Shown: positions 15,173 through 24,067, counted from the first letter of the stretch. The stretch is DNA of 64,000 bases from Verrucomicrobiaceae bacterium (GCA_027484055.1 JAIXQH010000062.1:107691-171690), one strand, 5' to 3'. A program made the numbers and translations. Notes: generated by a model from the sequence alone, not told the origin.

Positions 15173-17122
15173 ATGAAACCCTATCTAAAAAATCTGATTC
15201 TTGCCAGCAGTCCGCTGCTGGTCACTTCGGTCCTCAATGCCGCACCAGCTGCGTCGTTTCTCAATCTCAGCCCCTTCGGTGGTGCTAGCGTCAGTACGCC
15301 GCAGACGATTCTGCGGGGCACCGTCTCCCATGACATCTATCCCGCCGCACTCATCACCGCCACGCTCAACGGGGCTCCCTTGAAGCTGGATTCACGGGGA
15401 AATTTTGCCGTGCCGGTGAAACTCAAGCCCGGAGATAACGCCATCACCCTCCGTGCCACCACGCCCAATCCGCGCCAGCAAACGACGGAAGTCTCCACCT
15501 TTGTCGATGGCTCCATGATCTATGGCTCCGACGCCACCCGTGCCAATGCCCTTCGCAGTTTCAAAGGCGGGGCCTTGAAAACCAGTGCGGGAAATCTGAT
15601 GCCGCTCAACACCGCTGGCCTCGAAAATGCGAATGACTCACGCATCTTCCCGGCCGACCAATTGTTCCTCGGGGGTGACATCCGCGCCAATGAGAATTTA
15701 GAACTCACCGCCATTCAGACCCTATTCGTCCGCGAGCACAACACCCTCGCCGCAGCACTCGCAGTGAGGAATCCCCAGCTCACCGATGAGCAGCTCTATC
15801 AACAAGCGCGGGCGCTGGTCATCGCAGAAGTGCAAGTCATTACCTACCGCGAGTTTCTCCCCGCCATGCTCGGACCCAATCCCTTGCGGCCCTACAGCGG
15901 CTATAAGCCCGATGTGAATCCCGGACTCGCCACCGAGTTTTCAACCGCTGCCTTCCGCATCGGTCACACCTTGATCAATGACGACGTCGAATTCCTGGAC
16001 AACGATGCTGATGAAATCCGCGAAGGTCTGCCGCTCGCCTTCGCCTTCTTCAACCCCGGTCCCATCAAGGAAGTCGGGCCAGATTCCGTCTTGAAATACC
16101 TCGCCACCGACAACGCTCAAGAAGTGGACACCCAGCTCGTCACCGGCTTGCGGGACTTCCTCTTCGGCCCTCCCGGTGCCGGTGGCCTTGATCTGGCATC
16201 GCTCAATATCCAGCGCGGACGTGACCATGGGCTTGCCGATTACAACACCATCCGCAGCGCCTATGGTCTGCCACGAGTCAGTCAGTTCAGCCAGATCACC
16301 CGCAACGCTGCCCTGCAAGCCAAGCTGCTCGCCTTGTATGGAAATCTATCCGACATCGACCTCTGGGTCGCTGGCCTCGCCGAAGATCATGTGCCCGGGT
16401 CCAGCGTGGGGCCTACGTTCCAGCGCATCATCGCCCAGCAGTTTGAGCGCACTCGGGATGGTGATAGTCAATGGTATGAGCGGGTCTTCTTCGGCCGTCA
16501 GCTCGCCGCCCTTCAAGCGACTCGTCTCTCCGATATCATCCGCCGGAATACGACGATCACGAAGCTCCAAGACAACGTCTTTTTCTACAATCCCGAAACC
16601 ACCCTCGCAGGTCTAACCGCGAAGACCGGTTCACTTCCTATGGATCTCGTACAAGGCCCAAGATCTCCCATGCCACCAGCAAGTCTCGATGGGACAGATC
16701 ACAATCGTTTCCATTTCAGTTGGGGAGCCGCAGGTGCTGATTTGCTCCGCTTCGCCCCAGCTGCCTACGAGGACGGGATTTCCAGTCCCAGTGGTGCCCA
16801 ACGTCCGAACGCACGGGAAATCATTAACAGCGTGGCAGTCCTAACAACGCCGTATTCAAACGACCGCGCCATGTCGAGCTGGGTCTATGGGTGGGGTCAA
16901 TTCATCGACCATGATTTAGGACTCACTTCGACCGGTAGCACGGCCTTTAACATCCCTGTGCCTAACGGAGACCCCTCATTCGATCCAAACAGCACCGGCA
17001 CCATGAGTCTGCCCATGCACCGCTCGACCTACGACCCCACCACCGGCACCGCCGAGCCTACCAGCACTCAGAAAGTCCACCAAGTGATTTTCAAACAACA
17101 GCGCCCGCCTCAAAGACGTTAG
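15173..17122 (+). CDS. Exported animal-type heme peroxidase with circularly permuted domain
   Basis: A ~649-residue exported protein. ATG at 15173 gives a signal peptide (LILASSPLLVTSVLNAAPA); an in-frame ATG at 15140 would add 11 residues. An Ig-like region (about 30-100) is followed by animal heme-peroxidase sequence in rotated order. First come FVDGSMIYGSD, GGDIRANENLELTA, FVREHNTLA (Arg187, Glu188), AFRIGHTL (proximal His265), LNIQRGRDHGLADYN and the normal domain end RRNTTITKLQDNVFF. After a linker come WGAAGADLLR, YEDGISSPSG, WGQFIDHDL (Asp579, distal His580) and IPVPNGDPSFDP, which normally open the domain. All heme-site residues are present once. The junctions coincide with RStyDp.TGT | NPRQQ..n. 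It probably oxidises halides or organics at the cell surface; substrate unknown. Its 3' end overlaps the convergent hydrolase gene by 32 bases. Confidence 0.88.
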   Translation: MKPYLKNLILASSPLLVTSVLNAAPAASFLNLSPFGGASVSTPQTILRGTVSHDIYPAALITATLNGAPLKLDSRGNFAVPVKLKPGDNAITLRATTPNPRQQTTEVSTFVDGSMIYGSDATRANALRSFKGGALKTSAGNLMPLNTAGLENANDSRIFPADQLFLGGDIRANENLELTAIQTLFVREHNTLAAALAVRNPQLTDEQLYQQARALVIAEVQVITYREFLPAMLGPNPLRPYSGYKPDVNPGLATEFSTAAFRIGHTLINDDVEFLDNDADEIREGLPLAFAFFNPGPIKEVGPDSVLKYLATDNAQEVDTQLVTGLRDFLFGPPGAGGLDLASLNIQRGRDHGLADYNTIRSAYGLPRVSQFSQITRNAALQAKLLALYGNLSDIDLWVAGLAEDHVPGSSVGPTFQRIIAQQFERTRDGDSQWYERVFFGRQLAALQATRLSDIIRRNTTITKLQDNVFFYNPETTLAGLTAKTGSLPMDLVQGPRSPMPPASLDGTDHNRFHFSWGAAGADLLRFAPAAYEDGISSPSGAQRPNAREIINSVAVLTTPYSNDRAMSSWVYGWGQFIDHDLGLTSTGSTAFNIPVPNGDPSFDPNSTGTMSLPMHRSTYDPTTGTAEPTSTQKVHQVIFKQQRPPQRR

Positions 17123-18083
17123 GCGACTCAAGGAACTCCAGTGCTCGGCTCTCAGAACCATACTCCCCGCGCTGACCGAAGCTGGAGAATCCGACATGCC
17201 CCCCGGTTTTGGGTGCCTCAAAATGAAACCACTCACTGGCTGCTGCCTCCTCACGGGGGTAGCAGCTTTTTCCTAAAAATGGGTCATTTTCTGCGCTCAT
17301 CAGCAAGCTCGGCAGGCGGATGGCGGGGAGGAACTGGCGGCAGCTATTGCGCTGCCAGTAATCCGCCGCATCTCGGAATCCATGAATCGGCGCGGTGTAG
17401 CGGTCATCAAAGTCCTGGAAAGTGCGGATTTTTTCCAAACCGGTCAGATCCAGAAGATCGGGGAAAAGCCGCTTTTTGGCCCGTAGCTTCGCCCGCATGG
17501 CCACCAGAAAACGCTCCATGTAGATCCGGTTTTTCGCCAGTGAGAGCTGCTGCGACGAGCAGGCCAAGTCACATGGCACAGAAAATACCACCGCCCGGTG
17601 CAAGCGCGGCGAGAGTCGGGCTGGGCACTCGCCTAGGTATTTCAGCGTGAGATTTCCGCCCAGACTGAAGCCGAGTAGGTCGAGCGATGTCGCAGGATGG
17701 GTCTTCAGCGCGTGAGAAATCACCCGGTGCAGATCCTCGGTCTCGCCGCTGTGATACATCCGCAGGAGTCGATTCGGCTCATGGCTGCAGCCCCGGAAAT
17801 TCCAAGCCAGCACGTCCCAGCCCCGGCGGATCAAGGCCCGCGCCATGCCCTGGATGTAGCCGGTCTCCGCATTTGCCTCCAGCCCGTGGGAGAGGATCGC
17901 CAGCTTCGAGCGACCTTGGCTGGCCCATGCCAAGTCGATGAAATCCCCGTCTGCCAGCTCCAGTCGCTCCCGCCGCTGCGTGGCCAGCGGCACCTTGCGG
18001 AACAAGGCCGGGAAGATCGTCTGCACGTGCCCACCGGGAAGCCATGGCGGGGCGTGGTAGCTGGAATTCTGAATCAATGGCAT
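17091..18083 (-). CDS. YheT-like alpha/beta hydrolase
   Basis: An alpha/beta-hydrolase of the YheT/UPF0017 group, about 330 residues. The chosen methionine (18083) gives MPLIQNSSYHAPPWLPGGHVQTIFPAL, matching the PpwwLxxgHlQTi start of the family; the frame extends 14 residues further. SHGLEANAETGY corresponds to the oxyanion loop, LLGFSLGGN carries the nucleophile Ser, LLMSAENDPFLG the acid, and GGHVGF the catalytic His. These enzymes are esterase-like with unclear substrates. The C-terminus overlaps the peroxidase 3' end on the other strand by 32 bases. Confidence 0.88.
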   Translation of the reverse strand: MPLIQNSSYHAPPWLPGGHVQTIFPALFRKVPLATQRRERLELADGDFIDLAWASQGRSKLAILSHGLEANAETGYIQGMARALIRRGWDVLAWNFRGCSHEPNRLLRMYHSGETEDLHRVISHALKTHPATSLDLLGFSLGGNLTLKYLGECPARLSPRLHRAVVFSVPCDLACSSQQLSLAKNRIYMERFLVAMRAKLRAKKRLFPDLLDLTGLEKIRTFQDFDDRYTAPIHGFRDAADYWQRNSCRQFLPAIRLPSLLMSAENDPFLGKSCYPREEAAASEWFHFEAPKTGGHVGFSSFGQRGEYGSESRALEFLESPNVFEAGAVV

Positions 18084-18247
18084 GGTGCGCTGCGGCGAAC
18101 ATAGCCCGCGAGATCCAGCCTGCAAGGCATCCGCATGGCCCGGCCAGCTGCGAAAAACCTTGTGAAGAATGACCCTTGTGATTTTCCTAGCGCGGCCCTA
18201 TTTCTCCGCGCGCGTTCTAAAACCATCCATTACTACCACCATCACTC

Positions 18248-18823
18248 ATGACTTTGTATATTCTCTGGTGCCTTGCAGGCCTAGTCGTCGGCCTTGTATT
18301 TGCCTCGTTTTTCGAATGGACCCTTCACAAATACGTCATGCATCGCCCGGTTTGGAATTTCCGCTACGCCTTCCAAGCACACGCCATCGTTCATCATAAG
18401 ACTTTCAAGGCAGACCACACCTACCACCTCATCGACCCGAAGGATAAAGAAACCATCCCCATGGCTTGGTGGAATGGCCCGGTGCTGGTGATCATCGGCG
18501 CGACTCCATTTGCGATTTTGTCCTGGTTCACCGGCCAATGGGCCTTCGCGGTTGGCGGCTTCAGCGCCTTCACCTTTTACTACTGCTTCTACGAATACAT
18601 TCACTGGTGCATGCACTTGCCAAAAGCTCGCCGCGTCGAAAAGCCTTGGTGGTTCCGTAAATTGAACGGTCACCACTTGCTGCATCACCGCTACATGCAC
18701 AAGAATTTCAACGTGGTCCTGCCGATCGCCGATTTCTGCCTCGGCACGCTCCGCCTCCGCGCCAGCACCCGCTTCGCTCAAGCGACTGGTCCATCGGTCC
18801 CGAACATTCAGCCACGGGCCTAA
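18248..18823 (+). CDS. Fatty-acid-hydroxylase/sterol-desaturase-superfamily membrane protein
   Basis: A 191-residue membrane di-iron enzyme candidate. Hydrophobic segments lie near residues 3-22, 75-92 and 97-115. Histidine clusters typical of the superfamily are present: WTLHKYVMHRP, HAIVHHKTF, YIHWCMH and HHLLHHRYMHKNFN followed by PIADFCLGTL. Members hydroxylate or desaturate lipids, using O2 and a di-iron centre bound by these histidines. It is shorter than sterol desaturases and closer in size to bacterial fatty acid 2-hydroxylase-like proteins. Substrate cannot be assigned. A clear terminator follows. Confidence 0.85.
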   Translation: MTLYILWCLAGLVVGLVFASFFEWTLHKYVMHRPVWNFRYAFQAHAIVHHKTFKADHTYHLIDPKDKETIPMAWWNGPVLVIIGATPFAILSWFTGQWAFAVGGFSAFTFYYCFYEYIHWCMHLPKARRVEKPWWFRKLNGHHLLHHRYMHKNFNVVLPIADFCLGTLRLRASTRFAQATGPSVPNIQPRA

Positions 18824-18842
18824 GCAGCGCCGCCCATTCACC

Positions 18843-18876
18843 GCCCTCAAGCACCTCGGCGCTTGGGGGCTTTTTT
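18843..18876 (+). terminator. Rho-independent terminator
   Basis: GCCCTCAAGC (18843-18852) pairs with GCTTGGGGGC (18861-18870), one G-T wobble, followed by six T residues. It lies 20 bases after the hydroxylase-like gene stop. Confidence 0.85.
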
Positions 18877-18892
18877 GTGGGGTTACTGCGCG

Positions 18893-19735
18893 TCAGTTGG
18901 CAATCGGGTCCAAGCCGAGTTCCTTTCGTTTCGCGGCGTCTTGCGGATCGTGTAGGTTCCAGTAGGCGACGTTCATGAGACGCTTCTCAAGGGTGGCGGT
19001 GGTCGTTCCAGAGGTGGTTTTTTCCGTCCATTTCCGGATGATGTGTGGGAAAGCGGTGTCGAAATGGATCGTGAGGTTGCGCTGGAGGGCGGGGTAGCTC
19101 AGCGAGTAGGTGGTGATCCCATCCGCTTGGGAAATGGACGCTGTCGCCTTGGCGAACTGCACCGGCTGGTGAAGGAAACGGGTGAAGACGGCACCGGGGA
19201 TGATTGAGATTTCCCCGGTGGGTAGCCGTTTCGGATCGAGGCGGAGGGTGAGCCAGAGCTCGTCTTCGAGGAAGCCGTTCCCCAGGGGCTCATTCGCGTC
19301 GCCGGCGGCCTCAAAGTAGGATCTGAGCTCGACGTTCCACGAGCTCTTCCGGTAGTTGAACTGCTGAAATGCCTGCCCGCACCAATCCTGGACGGAGGTG
19401 GTGGATTTCAGCGCGTGAGGGAATTTCCCTAAATCGATGGGCCGAAAGGTGCTGGTCATCGTCCGGTAGGAGTAGATGCCGGTGTTGAAGGTGGTGAGTG
19501 CGTTGAGCTTCAGCACCGGGGTCGAGTTTGACTGGCCGCTTTCATTTTTCACCTGCTTGTCAGTGAGGAAGGGCTCAGTCACAAAAACCAGCTCGGCATG
19601 GCCTGGGTGATTTTTCCCGTAGCGCGACTGGTCGAGCTTGAAGGAGCTGATTTCCGCACCGTTGAACCAGAAATCTTGGATGGGATCTGCGAAGGCGGCA
19701 GTGATGCTGACGAGAAGGGCGACGAGGGGCTTCAT
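18893..19735 (-). CDS. Conserved-looking exported protein of unknown function
   Basis: A 280-residue protein with a signal peptide (KPLVALLVSITAAFA, cleavage near residue 16). The mature part is beta-rich with conserved-looking stretches FWFNGAEISSFKLDQSRYG, AELVFVTEPFLTDKQVK, NTGIYSYRTMTSTFRP, SVQDWCGQAFQQFNYR and MNVAYWNLHDP. It resembles uncharacterised secreted proteins I associate with Bacteroidetes and Verrucomicrobia, but I cannot name a domain. No transmembrane anchor or lipobox. It stands alone between a terminator and the sixA/fabG pair. Confidence 0.7.
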   Translation of the reverse strand: MKPLVALLVSITAAFADPIQDFWFNGAEISSFKLDQSRYGKNHPGHAELVFVTEPFLTDKQVKNESGQSNSTPVLKLNALTTFNTGIYSYRTMTSTFRPIDLGKFPHALKSTTSVQDWCGQAFQQFNYRKSSWNVELRSYFEAAGDANEPLGNGFLEDELWLTLRLDPKRLPTGEISIIPGAVFTRFLHQPVQFAKATASISQADGITTYSLSYPALQRNLTIHFDTAFPHIIRKWTEKTTSGTTTATLEKRLMNVAYWNLHDPQDAAKRKELGLDPIAN

Positions 19736-19828
19736 CGGGCCAGACTAACCGATGTTTGGGAAATTGGAAGTGGGGTGATTGACCCAGTCGGGTGGTGCCG
19801 ATCTTTGCCAAGAATTGGGTCACTTTTT

Positions 19829-20314
19829 TCAATCCTCACTCCAGCCCGCGGCTAACTTCGGGGGGATCAAATACAACAAGGTGCCATGGCCGTGATCCGG
19901 GCTCCATTCCACGCACGCGATTGAGCCTTTTTTCATCATCACCGCGCCGCAGTTCACGCCGAGGAGTGACTCAATCAGGTCTGACAAATCCGGCTCGTGG
20001 CCGACGATGGCGACATGCTTGAAATCCTTAAAAGCGCAGAGCTGCGTCAGCGCATCCTCCGCGACCATGCCGCAGGCCAGCCAGCTTTGAATGAGCGGGC
20101 CGGGCATGGCGGCGGCGGTGCAAAATTCATCCGCGGTTTGGCGGGCACGCAGCAGGGGGCTGGTGAGCACGATGTCCGGCAGGGCTCCCGCAGCCTTGAG
20201 CAGGCGAGCCGCGCTGCGCGATTGTTCGCGGCCTTTTTCCACAAGTGCCCGGGAAAAATCACCATCCATGCTGGAGTCTTCGGCCTTGCCGTGGCGGAGG
20301 AGGGTCAGTTGCAT
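19829..20314 (-). CDS. sixA: SixA-type phosphohistidine phosphatase
   Basis: A histidine-phosphatase-superfamily protein of about 161 residues. The start at 20314 gives MQLTLLRHGKAED, placing the catalytic RHG at residues 7-9 as in SixA; the frame extends seven residues upstream. Other motifs are TSPLLRARQTAD and VGHEPDLSDLI with the second catalytic His. SixA proteins remove phosphate from phosphohistidine (Hpt domains or NPr in E. coli). It lies just downstream of fabG on the same strand (22-base gap), suggesting one transcript. Confidence 0.88.
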   Translation of the reverse strand: MQLTLLRHGKAEDSSMDGDFSRALVEKGREQSRSAARLLKAAGALPDIVLTSPLLRARQTADEFCTAAAMPGPLIQSWLACGMVAEDALTQLCAFKDFKHVAIVGHEPDLSDLIESLLGVNCGAVMMKKGSIACVEWSPDHGHGTLLYLIPPKLAAGWSED

Positions 20315-20336
20315 CGGTAGCAGGCGAGGGGGCAAA

Positions 20337-21083
20337 TCACATGGTCATGCCGCCATCCACGGCGATGACTTGGCCGGTGATGTAGCGGGCTGCCGGGCTG
20401 GCGAGGAAGGCGACCATTTCTGCGATGTCCTTGGTCTCGCCGAAGCTGGCGAGGGGGATTTTCCCGATCACGGCGTCTTTGACCGCTTGGGGCAGTTCGT
20501 CGGTCATGTCGGTGGTGATGAAGCCGGGGGCGACCGCGTTGCAAGTCACACTGCGACCGGCAAGCTCGCGGGCCACCGCCTTGGTGAAGCCGATGAGTCC
20601 GGCCTTGCTGGCGGAGTAGTTCACCTGGCCAGCATTCCCGATGATGCCGATGACGGAGGCGATGTTGATGATGCGAGGGTCCTCGGCTTTCATGAGGACG
20701 CGCATGAAGGCTTTGACGGTGTTGAAAGCGCCTTTGAGATTGGTGTCGAGCACGGTGTCCCAATCTTCTTCTTTCATCCGCATGAGAAGTCCGTCGCGGG
20801 TGACTCCGGCGTTGTTGATGAGGATGTTCACGGGGCCGAGATCCTCCCCGATTTTTTTCGCAAGTTCCTGCACGGCGCCATGGTCCGCGACGTCCACGGC
20901 ATATGCGGTGGCGGAGCCGGGGTAGAGGGCATTGATCTCATCCGCTGCAGCGCCACAGCTTGAGGCGCTACGGCTCACGACGGCGACCTTGGCACCTTCT
21001 GCGGCGAGAGTGCGGGCGATTTCCTGACCGATTCCGCGCCCTGCTCCTGTGACGACGGCGACTTTATTTGCAAAACGTGACAT
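20337..21083 (-). CDS. fabG: 3-oxoacyl-[acyl-carrier-protein] reductase
   Basis: A classical short-chain dehydrogenase of 248 residues, the NADPH-dependent reductase of fatty-acid elongation. The start at 21083 (MSRFANKVAVVTGAGRG) is normal; a longer open frame to 21317 has no family support. Motifs are TGAGRGIG (cofactor), NNAGVTRDG, the catalytic IASVIG...YSASKAG (Ser, Tyr, Lys), PGFITTDMT and the C-terminal YITGQVIAVDGGMTM typical of FabG. Other fab genes are absent nearby, so a different oxoacyl substrate is possible, but FabG is the best fit. Confidence 0.9.
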   Translation of the reverse strand: MSRFANKVAVVTGAGRGIGQEIARTLAAEGAKVAVVSRSASSCGAAADEINALYPGSATAYAVDVADHGAVQELAKKIGEDLGPVNILINNAGVTRDGLLMRMKEEDWDTVLDTNLKGAFNTVKAFMRVLMKAEDPRIINIASVIGIIGNAGQVNYSASKAGLIGFTKAVARELAGRSVTCNAVAPGFITTDMTDELPQAVKDAVIGKIPLASFGETKDIAEMVAFLASPAARYITGQVIAVDGGMTM

Positions 21084-21126
21084 GCCGAAACGTGGCGACG
21101 TCGGTGCCCGAGTGTCAACCCATCGC

Positions 21127-21459
21127 TTAAAATGGCTTCGTGATGCCAAGCCAAGCCGAGAAAGTGGCGGCGGCGATGCAGAGAACCAGCACGACAGGCG
21201 CGGGCAGCAGTTTACGCTTCGCAAAAACCGGGGCGACACCGATGAAGAGCCAGAGACCGATTTTGGCCATCCACCAATATTGGCCCATGGGTGGTTTTTT
21301 GAGCATGGCGAAGCCAATGAGCAGGATGAAAATCAAGGAAATCCCGTGGAGCATGGAGGCCCCTTTATGGTTTGAGTTTCCGAGTAAAATGGCTCCGAGA
21401 GAGCTGAAAAGCGCGATGACGCCGGCGACGTGAAGGGTCTGGAGCAATAATAGGTTCAT
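21127..21459 (-). CDS. Small four-helix membrane protein
   Basis: A 110-residue hydrophobic protein with four predicted membrane helices (residues ~5-24, 38-54, 64-81, 86-105). Motifs of note are the Gly-rich LHVAGVIALFSSLGAILLGN and a charged PPMGQYWWMAKIG loop. It resembles small uncharacterised membrane proteins in Verrucomicrobia. It lies upstream of fabG on the same strand with a 43-base gap. Function unknown. Confidence 0.65.
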   Translation of the reverse strand: MNLLLLQTLHVAGVIALFSSLGAILLGNSNHKGASMLHGISLIFILLIGFAMLKKPPMGQYWWMAKIGLWLFIGVAPVFAKRKLLPAPVVLVLCIAAATFSAWLGITKPF

Positions 21460-21583
21460 AAGCAGTGGCGTGAGTCTCCGCAGGATCGTGGCGGAATCAA
21501 GACTCTTCCTTCGCCTCTCCTTCGAGCAGAAAAATGCTGGTATGGAGTAAGTTGGTGATTACTTTCCGCGTAGACCCTCCCGT

Positions 21584-23143
21584 ATGCAAGATAGCGTTTC
21601 CTCCACTATATCCCCCAAGAAGCCTTGGCTTCTTACCGTTTTCGCAGTGCTCGCAGCAGGCGGCCTTGCGGCGATGCCGTTCATCGCAGGACCACCGAGT
21701 GATAAAATGCCGGATGTGGTGAGGTTCATCGGTCATTTTCACCCGCTCGTTTTGCACCTTCCCATCGGGATTTTCACCCTGATCGTGATTCAAGAATTAG
21801 GCGCGATTTTCTTTAAGCGTGGCGATGAACGCCAACAGAACTCCTTGTTTCCACTGTTTTTCGGGGTGGCGAGTGCCATCGTCGCCGTGCTCGCTGGGTT
21901 CCTACTCTATCACGGCCATGGCGACGAATACGGGGCGAACCCCATCGCGGAGCGTCACCTCTGGGGTGGGCTGGCATTTGCGATTGCGGCCATCAGCACC
22001 TTTGTCATCAAGGCGTGGACGGTCTCCTCGGGTGGGAATCAGTTGTTTTACCGGCTCCTGTTATTTGGCAGTGTCGGAGTGATGGGCTTCACGAGTCATG
22101 ATGGTGCTTCCATGACCCACGGCAGTGATTACCTGACCATTTTTGCCCCCGAGCCGATCCGTAAAGTCATGGGGCTTCCGGAGAAAAAGGAAAAAGCCCC
22201 GGCTCCCGCCCCGGCAAAAGACTCGAAGACTCTCGCCGCGGTCTCTGCCGACCCAGTCGTCTATACCGACATTGTGGCTCCCATCCTCGAGCGCCGCTGT
22301 GTGCAGTGCCATAAGGAGAGCAAGTCCAAGGGCAAGTTCCGCATGGATACCTACGAACTACTGGTCAAAGGCGGTAAAGAAGGCTCGGGTCTTGAACCCG
22401 GGAAATCCGCAGACAGCAATATCGTCGTCCGCATCGAGCTACCCAAGGATGACGATGAGCACATGCCGCCCGAGGGCAAATCTGACATCGAGGCCCCTGA
22501 GATCGCCGTCTTGAAATGGTGGATCGACAACGGAGCCGATCCGAAGAAAGCCCTTTCCGAGTTCGTCCTCCCCGCGCCTATTAAAGAGGCGATTTCCAAG
22601 CTCCAGCCCGCCGGTGCTGCGCCTGAGGTGCAAGCTGTAAAATCCGCGCAGAGCGCCCCGGACCCTGCCTTAAAAGCGGCTGTTGCGGCCTTGGCGAAAG
22701 AATTTCCGGGGGCACTCAGCTTCGAGTCGCAAGCCTCCAGCGGACTGGTATTCACCGCTGTTTCCCGACGCGGAAATCTGGACGACGCCAGCTTCCAGAA
22801 GCTCATGCCCGTGACCCAGCATCTCGTCAGCGTGGATCTGAGCGCCACGAAGATCACGGACCAAGCCGTCGCTCAGCTCGCCAAGGCTGAGAATTTACAA
22901 CTCATCCGCTTGGCCGAGACGGGGGTGACAGATGCGGTTTTCACCACCTTGGTCAAACTCACGGCGCTGGAATCCATCAACCTTTACGGCACCCGTGTGA
23001 CGGATGCCGGCATCTCCAGCTTGGCGAATTTGCCGAATCTTAAGCACCTCTATCTCTGGAAAACGGCAGTGACCCCCGCAGCCATTGAGGCGCTCAAAGC
23101 CAAGCTCCCAGCTTGCGACATCGTCACCGGCATCCAGCCATAA
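21584..23143 (+). CDS. DUF2231 / planctomycete-type cytochrome c / leucine-rich-repeat membrane protein
   Basis: A 519-residue protein with three modules. Residues ~15-200 hold a multi-helix membrane part with the DUF2231-like sequence FIGHFHPLVLHLPIGIFTL. An Ala/Pro/Lys-rich linker leads to a heme-c-binding planctomycete-type cytochrome domain with CVQCH at 239-243 and ELPKDDDEHMPPEGK later, where the Met may be the distal ligand. The C-terminal ~130 residues are leucine-rich repeats (VSVDLSATKITDQAVAQL and similar). The combination recurs in Planctomycetes and Verrucomicrobia and is thought to serve periplasmic electron transfer or sensing. It is monocistronic here. Confidence 0.88.
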   Translation: MQDSVSSTISPKKPWLLTVFAVLAAGGLAAMPFIAGPPSDKMPDVVRFIGHFHPLVLHLPIGIFTLIVIQELGAIFFKRGDERQQNSLFPLFFGVASAIVAVLAGFLLYHGHGDEYGANPIAERHLWGGLAFAIAAISTFVIKAWTVSSGGNQLFYRLLLFGSVGVMGFTSHDGASMTHGSDYLTIFAPEPIRKVMGLPEKKEKAPAPAPAKDSKTLAAVSADPVVYTDIVAPILERRCVQCHKESKSKGKFRMDTYELLVKGGKEGSGLEPGKSADSNIVVRIELPKDDDEHMPPEGKSDIEAPEIAVLKWWIDNGADPKKALSEFVLPAPIKEAISKLQPAGAAPEVQAVKSAQSAPDPALKAAVAALAKEFPGALSFESQASSGLVFTAVSRRGNLDDASFQKLMPVTQHLVSVDLSATKITDQAVAQLAKAENLQLIRLAETGVTDAVFTTLVKLTALESINLYGTRVTDAGISSLANLPNLKHLYLWKTAVTPAAIEALKAKLPACDIVTGIQP

Positions 23144-23158
23144 AGGCGGGCTTGCCGT

Positions 23159-24067
23159 TTAATACTGCTGGCGCTCGTAGATGGACTTTTTCTGGTGCTC
23201 CTCGTCGCGGAGTTTCCGCAAATATTCCATGTAGCGCTGCTTGGCGACGAGGTCTGGATCATTGCCCACGGGCTCTTGGCCGTATTTTTTCCAAGGCCCG
23301 TAAGGCACCACTCCGGCCTCTACGAAGCGCCAGTGGACGCGCTGGCCGGACATGAGACCGAGGTAGTCGCGGATGGCGGGTGAGAGGTCGATGCCTGCGC
23401 CGCCATTTTCCTTGGTCTTGGGTGGCTTGGTGCCGAAGACGTAATCGCTATCATCCGTCACCCACGGCCCGCAGTCTTCCCACTGGGCATAGCAGATGCG
23501 GACGCCGTTATAAATTTGCACCCAGCGTCCTTTGCAGACCGATTGCCCCGGATCTGGCTTCATCCGGCCGAACCATGGGATGACGCGTGATGCTTCCGGT
23601 TTGTGGCGACCGTAGCCGAGCACGTCGTTGTAGGGTAGGGCGATGTAAAATGGATTGAGCTTCGGGATAAATCCCTTCGGCCGGAACTCGCCGGTCGTGT
23701 GGTTGGCGATGCGACAGGTCGGGTCGGGATTGTCATAACCTCCAAAATTGATGGCCCACTGTTGGTCCCACGAGGATTTGCAGTTCGGCGTCGGATTCCG
23801 CGCGGTGGGTTGCTCACCGGTCCAAAAAATCGTGCAGGTCACATTCAACTTCCATGGGTAGTATTGATTGGTCGTGAAAGACTGCGGTTGGCTCACCGGT
23901 GCCTTCGACTTGGTCCCTGTGGGCACGACCACCCGCGGCGCACTCGTCTGCGCGATCGTGGCGGCGGCAGTGGCGAATAACGCCGTGCCGACGAGACAAC
24001 GTAATGGAGTGGTGATGGAGGGATGGGGCACGGCGAAGTAAGTGGAGGGACACCAAACAAGCGTCAC
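23159..24067 (-). CDS. Exported protein with probable double-psi beta-barrel domain
   Basis: A secreted protein of up to 302 residues. The GTG at 24067 gives an odd N-terminus; a GTG at 24031 would put a good signal peptide (CLVGTALFATAAATIAQ) near the start. The core YNGVRICYAQWEDCGPWVTDD then GIDLSPAIRDYLGLMSG is reminiscent of RlpA/expansin-type double-psi beta barrels, where DxGP and the IDLSxAAxxxLG motif recur. Several cysteines (CTIFW, NCKSSW, TCRIA, VCKG, CYAQ, DCGP) suggest disulfides. RlpA-like proteins act on peptidoglycan glycan, expansins on cellulose; neither activity can be assigned from sequence alone. The C-terminal 35 residues are a charged helix. Confidence 0.65.
   Translation of the reverse strand: MTLVWCPSTYFAVPHPSITTPLRCLVGTALFATAAATIAQTSAPRVVVPTGTKSKAPVSQPQSFTTNQYYPWKLNVTCTIFWTGEQPTARNPTPNCKSSWDQQWAINFGGYDNPDPTCRIANHTTGEFRPKGFIPKLNPFYIALPYNDVLGYGRHKPEASRVIPWFGRMKPDPGQSVCKGRWVQIYNGVRICYAQWEDCGPWVTDDSDYVFGTKPPKTKENGGAGIDLSPAIRDYLGLMSGQRVHWRFVEAGVVPYGPWKKYGQEPVGNDPDLVAKQRYMEYLRKLRDEEHQKKSIYERQQY

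Noticed and set aside
20091..20963. 290-residue plus-strand open frame
   Set aside because: It lies antisense to sixA and fabG and is a by-product of GC-rich codon bias.
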